Of a stretch of DNA of 10,077 bases, positions 1 through 6,087 are shown piece by piece. This DNA comes from Verrucomicrobiota bacterium. Lineage in GTDB: Bacteria > Verrucomicrobiota > Verrucomicrobiia > Chthoniobacterales > JAFAMB01. Positions within the stretch are counted from its first letter, which is position 1, and every line of letters begins with the position of its first letter. The stretch is taken from assembly GCA_019236035.1 (NCBI GenBank), contig JAFAJU010000005.1:1-10077 (forward strand). The letters run 5' to 3'. The notes under the pieces are model-generated. The model was given only the letters and a program-made list of their open reading frames with translations, had not been told where the DNA came from and ran no database searches. The position numbers were made by a program, and so were the translations under genes.

Positions 1-157
1 CCTTACTGGCACTGGAACTGACACTGACACCAATTCCTTCTCCTGACCTCCTGCAACTCCTGAATTCTCTACTCATCCGCCACGGGCGAGACGCCCATGT
101 TACTAATCAAGGGCGATCATGATTTGCTTTCGAGAGCGAAAATCGGTAGTGTCCTTC
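1..157. other. Non-coding leader upstream of UBact with hexamer tract and small hairpin
   Basis: I see no convincing gene here. Bases 5-28 are four hexamer units in tandem (ACTGGC, ACTGGA, ACTGAC, ACTGAC). Bases 83-97 contain a short hairpin, GGGCG-AGA-CGCCC. An in-frame ATG at 119 could extend UBact by 13 residues, but those residues do not look like the family. No clear -35/-10 pair was recognised. The end of an upstream gene, where a Dop-type gene might be expected in UBact loci, is not visible. Confidence 0.6.
84..96. repeat. Small GGGCG/CGCCC hairpin
   Basis: Five-base arms GGGCG (84-88) and CGCCC (92-96) flank a three-base loop AGA. A sister hairpin with the same arms and the preceding bases CAC lies at 5863-5877. 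This suggests a dispersed short palindrome rather than a gene-specific site. Confidence 0.45.
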
Positions 158-334
158 ATGCCCGAAAGGACACAAAAACCACCAACGCCGGCTCCCTGGG
201 AGCCAAAGCAAGGGGACGGAGACGGACCTCGATCACCCGATGTTTCTAAGCCGGATACCAAGGATCTACTGAAGCGTATGCGCAAGGTGGATCCGAATCA
301 GTCGAAGCGTTACCGTCAGCGTACCGGCGAGTAA
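158..334 (+). CDS. ubact: UBact, Pup-like ubiquitin-analogue protein modifier
   Basis: A 58-residue, highly charged protein with no predicted hydrophobic core. In the family it is conjugated through its C-terminal Glu to substrate lysines by a PafA-type ligase, marking them for the bacterial proteasome. The signature is the C-terminal block from about residue 33, with DLLKRMRKVDP and then RYRQRTGE at the end. The last residues are Gly-Glu, so the protein should be ligation-ready without deamidation of a terminal Gln. The middle is rich in Pro, Gly and Asp, as expected for an intrinsically disordered modifier. I chose the ATG at 158 because it gives a MPER start, as I recall for UBact proteins. 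An upstream ATG at 119 would add 13 atypical residues. The Shine-Dalgarno is weak (GGTAG at 145-149). The stop lies one base before prcB, so the two are almost certainly co-transcribed. Identification is strong from the C-terminus plus the prcB-prcA context. Confidence 0.93.
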   Translation: MPERTQKPPTPAPWEPKQGDGDGPRSPDVSKPDTKDLLKRMRKVDPNQSKRYRQRTGE

Positions 335-335
335 C

Positions 336-1130
336 ATGGATGGACCGAATCAATCGAGCCCATTAGCCGGTGATTTCCTTGCTGTTCTAAAACAGCGGAA
401 GCTCATTAGCGATATCCCTCCCAACGCAGGCCATCGTTCGGAACTGAAGGAGACGACGGCCACTACGATCTTAGGCTTTAAGTTCGCCGGTGGCGTTCTG
501 GTGGCCGGCGATCGGCGGGCGACGTCGGGCAATGTCGTCATGTATGATCGCGCCGACAAAGTTTTGGAGATCGATCGCCATTCGGTCATGGCGATTGCAG
601 GTTCGCCGGCAACCGCTTGGGAGATGGCTCGGATTCTAGAGCACTCCTTCCAATTTTATCGCCGCAGCCAGTTGCAGGAAATGAGCGTGGAAGGCAAGGT
701 ACGCGCACTCTCGAAATTGTTGCGAGACAATCTGGGGATGGTGATACAGGGGGTCGGAGTGGTTGTGCCGCTGTTCGCAACATACGACAAAAAGAGTTCG
801 GACCCGGCCAAGGTTTTCTTTTATGATGCTATGGGTGCCCAATTTGAGGCGACCGATTTTGCTTCGAGCGGCTCAGGTGCGCCGGCAGTCAGGAGCGTCC
901 TCTACTACGAGAATAACTGGGGAGCAAAGCCGTTGCGAGAACGGAGCCGGGAGGATTCAATACTCCTGGCACTCAAGGCTCTTGACACGGCTGCTGAAGC
1001 CGACACGGCAACCGGTGGAATCGATCGTCACGCAAGAATTTTCCCAATCATAAAAATCGTGACTGAGACAGGGGTCCAGACCGTGGGAGACGACACGCTT
1101 TCCGAGTTGTTCCAATCGCAAGTAGCATGA
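336..1130 (+). CDS. prcB: 20S proteasome beta subunit
   Basis: This 264-residue protein is the catalytic beta subunit of the bacterial 20S proteasome, an N-terminal-nucleophile hydrolase acting in the cytoplasm. A propeptide of about 42 residues precedes the mature start TTILGFKF. The nucleophile is therefore Thr43, matching Thr1 of the Mycobacterium mature enzyme by alignment from memory. The partner residues line up as well: Asp59 (Asp17) in AGDRRAT, and Lys75 (Lys33) in DRADKV. The SGSG turn near residues 178-181 and the late ATGGIDRHARIFP segment are also typical. The residue before the cleavage point is Ala42, where Mycobacterium has Gly. The start ATG is one base after the UBact stop, and the 3' end overlaps prcA in an ATGA, implying translational coupling. 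Subunits should assemble as beta heptamers between prcA rings. Confidence 0.96.
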   Translation: MDGPNQSSPLAGDFLAVLKQRKLISDIPPNAGHRSELKETTATTILGFKFAGGVLVAGDRRATSGNVVMYDRADKVLEIDRHSVMAIAGSPATAWEMARILEHSFQFYRRSQLQEMSVEGKVRALSKLLRDNLGMVIQGVGVVVPLFATYDKKSSDPAKVFFYDAMGAQFEATDFASSGSGAPAVRSVLYYENNWGAKPLRERSREDSILLALKALDTAAEADTATGGIDRHARIFPIIKIVTETGVQTVGDDTLSELFQSQVA

Positions 1131-1906
1131 TCGACGAACCTTACCGTTGGGTCGAAGCGATCTCCAATCGCCGCGAATATATTGAGAATGAGCTTGCTCC
1201 GGGAAGTCCAACGATCGGTCTTAGTTTCCCTGACGGCATCCTGCTGCTGACTTTCGGGCGCGACCGCCGAAAGATCTTCGAGATTTATGATCGGATTGCG
1301 ATGGGCGGCATCGGGCATCCGGGCGACATCGAACGCCTGCGCATGACAGCCATCGAGTTGGCAAGTACGGAAGGATTTACTCGTTCGGCTGCCGATGTTT
1401 CGCTGCGTCGCATGGCGACTTATTCTTTCAGCCCGGCGTTGAAACAAGCGTTTGAGCAGATCTACGGCGCACCCTATCTGGCGCGACTTTTGTTCGCTGA
1501 AGTCGGCGAGTCCCAAGAGCAAGATCTTTTTGTTCGCCTTGACTATGACGGAGCAATGCACGCAAACGCCATGAGCGCCGGAAAGCGTCGCGAAGGCTTT
1601 GGGGCTATCGCGGGAACCCGGCGCGGGCTGGAGCAGGTGGAGTCTATTTTAAGTCGGGCGAAGATCTCGAACCTTCGAAACGCTTTGGATACAGCGATTC
1701 GTGCCTGGGGAGCCGGTCTCTATGCCTCTGACGAAGATCATACGGAGGCGCCAGAAGAACCCACGCTGAAGCAATTCGTAAAGTCGCGATTGGACCAGTA
1801 TACGATTGAGGCCGCCATATTGGAGCGGGGAACTGCCGATTCGCATGCCGGCTTTGTCGAAGTGCCCGACTCTGACTGGGAACCTGTTTTGTCCAAATTC
1901 CGCTAG
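1127..1906 (+). CDS. prcA: 20S proteasome alpha subunit
   Basis: This 259-residue protein forms the outer, non-catalytic rings of the 20S proteasome, which gate substrate entry and dock the ATPase or other activators. Supporting segments are an N-terminal helix region (YRWVEAISNRREYIENEL), then PTIGLSFPDGILLLTFG, then RKIFEIYDRIAMGGIGHPGDIERLR. That last segment resembles the KISELYDRVGFAAAGK region of actinobacterial PrcA. A central LFAEVGESQEQDLFVRLDYDG strand block also fits. No N-terminal Thr nucleophile is present, as expected for alpha. The start codon overlaps the prcB stop (ATGA at 1127-1130), so beta precedes alpha, the usual bacterial order. The C-terminus ends in KFR and is longer than the core fold, with an acidic stretch around residues 200-210 (DEDHTEAPEEP). 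Confidence 0.93.
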   Translation: MIDEPYRWVEAISNRREYIENELAPGSPTIGLSFPDGILLLTFGRDRRKIFEIYDRIAMGGIGHPGDIERLRMTAIELASTEGFTRSAADVSLRRMATYSFSPALKQAFEQIYGAPYLARLLFAEVGESQEQDLFVRLDYDGAMHANAMSAGKRREGFGAIAGTRRGLEQVESILSRAKISNLRNALDTAIRAWGAGLYASDEDHTEAPEEPTLKQFVKSRLDQYTIEAAILERGTADSHAGFVEVPDSDWEPVLSKFR

Positions 1907-1922
1907 CGGTAGAATCCACCCG

Positions 1923-2717
1923 ATGAAGAATACCCTGCTTCTCCTTTTGGGCCTTTTGACGGCCGGTTCCTTGTGGGCAGACGAACTAACCCGAGCAATC
2001 CAACAGCGATTAAAGGATCAGGGATTTTATTACGGTGAGGTCGATGGCCAGGGAGGTGAGGAGACTTCTGCCGCGATTCGCCGTTACCAGATCCGATTCG
2101 GACTCAGAGTTACCGGACAGGTCAACGATGAAACTCTGCACTCAATGGGAGTGTCGCGCGATAGCGTTGCGCGCCCCACGCCGGGGTACCCGAGTAACGG
2201 AGGCTCCTACGATCGTCAGCCTCGCGGCCAATATCCCCCTCCTGACCAAGAATCCCCGTACCAACAGGCTCCGTACCAACAGGCACCGTACCAGGAGCCG
2301 CCGAGGGAATACTACGGCCGGCCCATCCCGCAAGGCCCGGATTCGGAAGATTACGATGAGGCTCGACCGGCCCCGCATTCGGCTCCTCAAGTTGCAACGT
2401 CGTATCCGCGTCTTTTCGCAGGGACGCTTTACGAGCGGGCGCCGTCTCAGGTTCAGGAAAACGTGCTTTACGCTGTTCAGGGAGAATTGATGAACAGAGG
2501 ATTTTTCCACGCCATCATCGATGGCAGCCCGGGTCCTGCAACGACGGATGCCATCTTACGGTTTCAACGGGAAGAAGAGCTGCCGATGAGTGGAAGGCTT
2601 GACAACGAGACTCTGAACGCTCTGAGAGCCTTTCCTGGACAGCGCAACGGCCCGCCAGGGCAGTTTTCCAGGCCCTGGCCTCCCGGAATGCGATTCCCGG
2701 GCCCATGGCCGTTTTGA
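1923..2717 (+). CDS. Secreted protein with two peptidoglycan-binding domains
   Basis: A 264-residue exported protein. Residues 1-19 are a signal peptide (MKNTLLLLLGLLTAGSLWA, likely cut before Asp20, no lipobox Cys). Residues about 22-75 form a PG_binding_1-type domain (LTRAIQQRLKDQGFYYGEVDG, then a RYQIRFGLRVTGQVNDETL half). A second copy spans about 175-235 (VLYAVQGELMNRGFFHAIIDG, then FQREEELPMSGRLDNETL). The linker (about 80-160) is rich in Pro, Tyr and Gln and carries three tandem PYQxx units at residues 112-126. The tail is Pro/Trp-rich and ends PWPF. No catalytic domain is visible, so it probably anchors to cell wall or acts as a binding module. I chose the ATG at 1923 because it begins the signal peptide; a longer frame opens at 1806 inside prcA. 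It begins 16 bases after prcA, suggesting co-transcription with the proteasome, though a functional link is not evident. Confidence 0.85.
   Translation: MKNTLLLLLGLLTAGSLWADELTRAIQQRLKDQGFYYGEVDGQGGEETSAAIRRYQIRFGLRVTGQVNDETLHSMGVSRDSVARPTPGYPSNGGSYDRQPRGQYPPPDQESPYQQAPYQQAPYQEPPREYYGRPIPQGPDSEDYDEARPAPHSAPQVATSYPRLFAGTLYERAPSQVQENVLYAVQGELMNRGFFHAIIDGSPGPATTDAILRFQREEELPMSGRLDNETLNALRAFPGQRNGPPGQFSRPWPPGMRFPGPWPF
2256..2300 (+). repeat. In-frame 15-bp tandem repeat (three units)
   Basis: Three consecutive 15-base units begin CCGTACCA (2256-2270, 2271-2285, 2286-2300). The first two differ only at the last base, and the third has diverged. The unit is in frame and encodes Pro-Tyr-Gln-Gln-Ala, so copy-number change would lengthen the linker of the peptidoglycan-binding protein without a frameshift. 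Confidence 0.8.
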
Positions 2718-2770
2718 GGCGGTAGGAGAACGACGAGCTCATTGCGGGCTAAACTCTTCTCTTCAAAAAG

Positions 2771-2807
2771 CAGCAGAATGGTCCGGCGTAGCCGGAGGAT
2801 TCTGCTG
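2771..2807. repeat. Two-stage hairpin downstream of the peptidoglycan-binding gene
   Basis: The outer arms are CAGCAGAAT (2771-2779) and ATTCTGCTG (2799-2807), nine perfect pairs. After a GG/GG internal mismatch, inner arms TCCGGC (2782-2787) and GCCGGA (2791-2796) close on a GTA loop. No T-run follows, so it is not a textbook intrinsic terminator. It may still act as an mRNA 3' end structure for the upstream gene. Confidence 0.7.
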
Positions 2808-2811
2808 CCTG

Positions 2812-2859
2812 AGCCTGCATCGCTCACAAATCTCTGAAGATTTGTGAGCGATGCAGGCT
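2812..2859 (+). repeat. 48-bp palindromic element, copy 1
   Basis: A perfect 22-bp inverted repeat (arms 2812-2833 and 2838-2859; arms begin AGCCTGCATCGCTCAC) with a four-base loop CTGA. It lies only four bases after the preceding hairpin. Two further copies are at 9124-9171 and 10021-10068. It sits in the gap between the peptidoglycan-binding gene and the phosphofructokinase gene. Its right arm contains the ATG at 2851 that opens the longest frame of the latter. No T-run follows. Dispersal, symmetry and placement in gene ends resemble REP/MITE-like elements; no transposase is visible in the window. Confidence 0.9.
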
Positions 2860-2907
2860 TTGGACTTGCAGCTTTTGGTCGGGTGCATTTCGATATCTTC
2901 GGGGGTT

Positions 2908-4203
2908 ATGGAAGCGTTCATTGAATCATTAGGGGAATGCCAATTCTTGTCGCCGTTGCGGCATCGACATATCGGATCGGAGAAATTTCGGACTGACGAA
3001 CACCGGGTAATACATGACGACTCGATGGAGGGTGTCCGTGACACCTTCGAACGCGGATTGAGTCCTCTTGACTTCGAAATGGCCGGGCCGCGTGAGAAAA
3101 TCTATTTTGATCCAGCGAAAACGTCCGCTGCAATCGTTACGTGCGGCGGTCTGTGTCCCGGCCTGAACGATATCATCCGGGGTGTCGTGATGGAGTTGTA
3201 TCACAGATATGGTGTCACGCGCATTTTTGGTCTCCGGTACGGCTACGAAGGACTAGTCCCTCGCATTGGGCATGTTCCGCTCGCGCTGCGACCTGAATCC
3301 GTTTCAACAATCCACACATTCGGTGGCACCATCCTTGGAAGTTCTCGTGGTCCGCAAGACGCCGGCGAAATGGTGGATCATCTGGAGGAGCTTGGTGTGG
3401 ATCTACTCTTTGTCGTTGGCGGCGATGGAACATTGCAGGGAGGTGCCAGGATTAACACCGAAATCCGCCGCAGAGGCCTCAAGAAGAGCGTGATCGGAAT
3501 TCCGAAAACGATTGATAACGACATCATGTATCTGGACAAGAGCTTTGGCTTCGACACGGCCTTTGCCGAGGCTGTAAAGGCCGTGTCGTGTGCCCATGTC
3601 GAGGCGGTAGGAGCTATGAATGGCATCGGATTGGTGAAACTCATGGGACGCCACTCCGGGTTCATTGCCTGTTATGCCGCGCTCGCGGGTCAGCACGTCA
3701 ATTATTGTCTGATCCCGGAGGTGCCATTTAATCTCGATGGTCCGTCCGGTTTACTCGAGACGCTGAGATACAGATTGGCTAAGCGCAAGCACGCGGTGAT
3801 TGTGGTTGCCGAGGGAGCCGGCCAGAATCTGATGGATGGAGACCTGTTCGAGACCGATGCATCGGGAAACCGGCGGCTGGGAAATATTGGGGAGTTCCTG
3901 AAGGATAAGATCACCGAATTTTTCAAGAATCGGCGAATCGAGGTGAACCTGAAATATATCGACCCAAGCTACACCATCCGGAGCGTGCCGGCATCGGCGC
4001 AGGATAACGTCTACTGCCTGCGTTTGGCCCAGAACGCCATTCACGCGGGCATGGCAGGCAAAACGAACATGTTGATAGGCCAATGGCACGGCACTTTCGT
4101 TCATATACCGTTCGGGCTCGTTACCAAAGGCCGGCGCAGGGTCGATCCCGCTGGAGACTTATGGCAGGCTGTCCTGGAATGCACCGGCCAACCGAAATTT
4201 TAA
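2908..4203 (+). CDS. pfkA: ATP-dependent 6-phosphofructokinase, PPi-PFK-derived (plant/trypanosome-like) clade
   Basis: This 431-residue enzyme phosphorylates fructose 6-phosphate to fructose 1,6-bisphosphate in cytoplasmic glycolysis. Motifs in order are AGPREKIYFDPAKT (59-72), CGGLCPGLND (79-88), FGLRYGYEGL (107-116), GGDGT (171-175), PKTIDND (199-205, catalytic Asp203), MGRHSGF (246-252), PEVPF (270-274) and YIDPSYTIRS (350-359). Gly174 corresponds to E. coli Gly104 and points to ATP as donor. Lys200, where E. coli has Gly124, is the residue typical of PPi-dependent enzymes. This combination is known from trypanosome and plant ATP-PFKs. The frame is open from an ATG at 2851, but that codon lies in a repeat arm. 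I prefer 2908, which follows GGGGG and leaves an N-terminus of usual length; 3025 is a further alternative. It appears monocistronic, with repeats on both sides. Confidence 0.9.
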   Translation: MEAFIESLGECQFLSPLRHRHIGSEKFRTDEHRVIHDDSMEGVRDTFERGLSPLDFEMAGPREKIYFDPAKTSAAIVTCGGLCPGLNDIIRGVVMELYHRYGVTRIFGLRYGYEGLVPRIGHVPLALRPESVSTIHTFGGTILGSSRGPQDAGEMVDHLEELGVDLLFVVGGDGTLQGGARINTEIRRRGLKKSVIGIPKTIDNDIMYLDKSFGFDTAFAEAVKAVSCAHVEAVGAMNGIGLVKLMGRHSGFIACYAALAGQHVNYCLIPEVPFNLDGPSGLLETLRYRLAKRKHAVIVVAEGAGQNLMDGDLFETDASGNRRLGNIGEFLKDKITEFFKNRRIEVNLKYIDPSYTIRSVPASAQDNVYCLRLAQNAIHAGMAGKTNMLIGQWHGTFVHIPFGLVTKGRRRVDPAGDLWQAVLECTGQPKF

Positions 4204-4321
4204 GTTTTGCGTTTTGGGTTTTGCGTTTTGAGTTTTGCGTGAAAATCGGTTGAAGCTATCCATGGCTGAACACCCAACCCAAAACTCCGAACCCCAAACT
4301 CCAAACTCCAAACTCCAAACC
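4204..4321. repeat. Pair of opposed heptamer tandem tracts
   Basis: Directly after the phosphofructokinase stop, five heptamers of the form GTTTTGN run from 4204 to 4238. A 34-base spacer follows. Then seven heptamer-phased units run from 4273 to 4321, ending in CCAAACT, CCAAACT, CCAAACT, CCAAACC. The second tract is close to the reverse complement of the first; for example, GTTTTGGGTT (4211-4220) pairs perfectly with AACCCAAAAC (4276-4285). The transcript could thus form a large loose hairpin. The tract ends 10 bases before the protease ATG. Minus-strand frames across it give Trp/Phe/Glu-rich repeat peptides and are not credible genes. Confidence 0.85.
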
Positions 4322-4331
4322 TCTCCGCCCC

Positions 4332-5852
4332 ATGCCTCCGCGCAAACCAAAGCCAACCTCGACGCCAAACAGTAAACCAGGACCTGGAGAACGACCGAAG
4401 CGGGGACTTGATGCTATGCATCGCTCGGTTCTGGCGCTCCCCTTGATACAGTTCATCGCGAACGGCGAGGCCGGTCAACTTTACCCGATCATTATCGACA
4501 TCAATTGGAGGTTCGTCGGCGGTCGACCTGCTGCGAAGAGCAAGATCAAAAAACTTCTCGAGGATATCCTTAAAGGTCAGGGCGCCGATGTTAAAGGTAA
4601 CTTGATAGACGAGCGAAAGAGCGAATTAACGGATCAGTATATTTTCGCGCAATTGCAGGAATCGGTCATCCGCGAATTGATAAAACAAGATCGGTCCGAG
4701 GGAAGCGGAGAAAACGCAATTTACCGGGTTTGGCCGGACTTCGAAGTGGAGAGGCACATCAGCAAGAGCATTGTCACGATCAAAGCAGACGCTGTCCGTA
4801 ACGCGTTTAATGCGCTGGGCGAAGGCATCGTGTGGGCGGTGATGGATTCCGGAGTCGATAAGGAGCACCCTCACTTTCAGAAATATTCCAATCTGCAATT
4901 GCCTGCAGAACTGGCGCACGAGGACTTTGCAGCACCGGCCGGCACGAGTGACTCGGCATGCGTAGACTTATACGGGCACGGGACCCATGTCGCTGGAATT
5001 ATCGCGGGTGAACCCAACCCAAGAACGGGTGGATACACGGCGATCGTCCAGAGCCGGCCCGACGGTTCCGCGTCTCAATATCAGCCCATGCCCATCGTCA
5101 CAATTTCGGGAATGGCGTCGAAAACAAAAATTTTGAGTGTTCGCGTCCTGGACGAAAATGGCAAAGGGTCCGTGAGCAACATTATTGCTGGAATAGCCTA
5201 CATCCAGAAGCTGAATGCCGACGGGCGCGACATCAAAGTACACGGTGTCAACATTAGTGTGGGCTATGGTTTTGATCCGGAGTGGTTCGCGTGCGGTCAC
5301 AGTCCGTTGTGTGTGGAAGTTGATCGCCTCGTAAAGTCGGGAGTTTTGGTGGTAGTGTCCTCAGGTAACACCGGGCGCGGAGTTGTGAATGTCGACGATG
5401 TGATGAAGCCGACCTATCTGGAAGGGACCATTAATGACCCTGGGAACGCCCAATACGCGATCACTGTGGGGTCAACGCATAAAGAAATGCCTCATACCTA
5501 TGGTGTCTCGTTCTTCTCGTCAAAGGGGCCGACCGGTGACGGTCGCCGGAAACCGGACCTGATCGCGCCGGGTGAACGAATCATCTCATGCGCCGCAGGG
5601 TCAAAAAAGCAGGCCATACAAAAGGAGGTGCCGCAGGCCTCGGTCGACTATATCGAAGACACCGGAACGAGCATGGCTGCTCCACATGTCTCCGGAGCGC
5701 TCGCGGCATTTCTATCGGTCCGTCGCGAATACATCGGACGCCCGGAAGAAGTGAAAGAGATTTTTCTTAAGTCAGCTACGGACTTGGGCCGGGACAGCTA
5801 TTTTCAGGGATCTGGCCTGGTGGACGTGATGCGCGCCATTCAATCCGTGTAG
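4332..5852 (+). CDS. Subtilisin-like serine protease (peptidase family S8)
   Basis: This 506-residue endopeptidase has a complete S8 catalytic set. Asp172 lies in AVMDSGVDKEHPHF, His216 in YGHGTHVAGIIAG, the oxyanion Asn346 in VVVSSGN, and the nucleophile Ser447 in DTGTSMAAPHVSG. There is no recognisable signal peptide or transmembrane segment. The first 28 residues are Pro/Lys-rich and low-complexity, so the enzyme may be cytoplasmic or exported in an unusual way. Residues about 36-165 form a separate N-terminal region. It contains YPIIIDINWRFVGGRPAAKS, a charged helix and IYRVWPDFEVE, and may be a propeptide-like or regulatory domain. The catalytic domain spans about 165-500. The ATG at 4332 follows the heptamer tract with no clear Shine-Dalgarno; ATG 4416 (Met29) is an alternative start. 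Upstream and downstream repeats isolate it, so it is probably transcribed alone. Substrate is unknown. Confidence 0.9.
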   Translation: MPPRKPKPTSTPNSKPGPGERPKRGLDAMHRSVLALPLIQFIANGEAGQLYPIIIDINWRFVGGRPAAKSKIKKLLEDILKGQGADVKGNLIDERKSELTDQYIFAQLQESVIRELIKQDRSEGSGENAIYRVWPDFEVERHISKSIVTIKADAVRNAFNALGEGIVWAVMDSGVDKEHPHFQKYSNLQLPAELAHEDFAAPAGTSDSACVDLYGHGTHVAGIIAGEPNPRTGGYTAIVQSRPDGSASQYQPMPIVTISGMASKTKILSVRVLDENGKGSVSNIIAGIAYIQKLNADGRDIKVHGVNISVGYGFDPEWFACGHSPLCVEVDRLVKSGVLVVVSSGNTGRGVVNVDDVMKPTYLEGTINDPGNAQYAITVGSTHKEMPHTYGVSFFSSKGPTGDGRRKPDLIAPGERIISCAAGSKKQAIQKEVPQASVDYIEDTGTSMAAPHVSGALAAFLSVRREYIGRPEEVKEIFLKSATDLGRDSYFQGSGLVDVMRAIQSV

Positions 5853-5862
5853 AGCTGTCACA

Positions 5863-5877
5863 CGGGCGTCCCGCCCG
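5863..5877. repeat. Small CGGGCG/CGCCCG hairpin
   Basis: Six-base arms CGGGCG (5863-5868) and CGCCCG (5872-5877) flank a TCC loop. It begins 11 bases after the protease stop codon and just upstream of a larger hairpin. It has the same arm core as the hairpin at 84-96. Confidence 0.5.
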
Positions 5878-5886
5878 CGCGAACAT

Positions 5887-5940
5887 GTAGGCGAAGCGTC
5901 CCGCTTTGCTTCTTCATGCAAAGCGGGACGCTTCGCCTAC
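5887..5940. repeat. Perfect 23-bp hairpin after the protease gene
   Basis: The arms are 5887-5909 (beginning GTAGGCGAAGCGTCCC) and 5918-5940, perfectly complementary over 23 bases, with an eight-base loop TTCTTCAT. No T-run follows on the + strand (GGGACGGCTC), so intrinsic termination is not supported by the classical rule. A stable mRNA end structure or a mobile palindrome is possible. It belongs to a different sequence family from the 48-bp element. Confidence 0.85.
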
Positions 5941-5950
5941 GGGACGGCTC

Positions 5951-5977
5951 TTGACTACTTAATCCAAATTATTTAAG
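5951..5977 (+). promoter_or_regulatory. Possible sigma70-type promoter for the ABC importer
   Basis: TTGACT (5951-5956) resembles a -35 box and is followed 15 bases later by TTTAAG (5972-5977). The stretch is markedly AT-rich compared with its surroundings and lies between a hairpin and the binding-protein gene. Spacing is two bases short of ideal and the -10 box is poor, so this is a weak call made mainly on position. Confidence 0.3.
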
Positions 5978-6087
5978 TCTTTTCGTCTTCGCCGTACCCC
6001 CCTCTTGAAAAACACGTAACAACTACCAACTCATTCCCCCAAAACATGAAACGCTGGATTGCAGATAATTCGGGTCCAAAGGAACCC

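Noticed and set aside
119..157. N-terminal extension of UBact from ATG 119
   Set aside because: The added residues are unlike the family, whereas the Met at 158 gives the expected MPER start.
2812..2859. Classical rho-independent terminator
   Set aside because: The stem is strong but no T-run follows on either strand, so intrinsic termination is not supported.
2851..2907. Longer phosphofructokinase start within palindrome copy 1
   Set aside because: The ATG belongs to the repeat arm. The added 19 residues have no family support, and ATG 2908 has a G-rich upstream stretch.
4159..4478. Minus-strand frames across the heptamer tracts
   Set aside because: The products are low-complexity peptides (EFGVWSLEFGVW-like) generated by the heptamer repeat and overlapping real genes.
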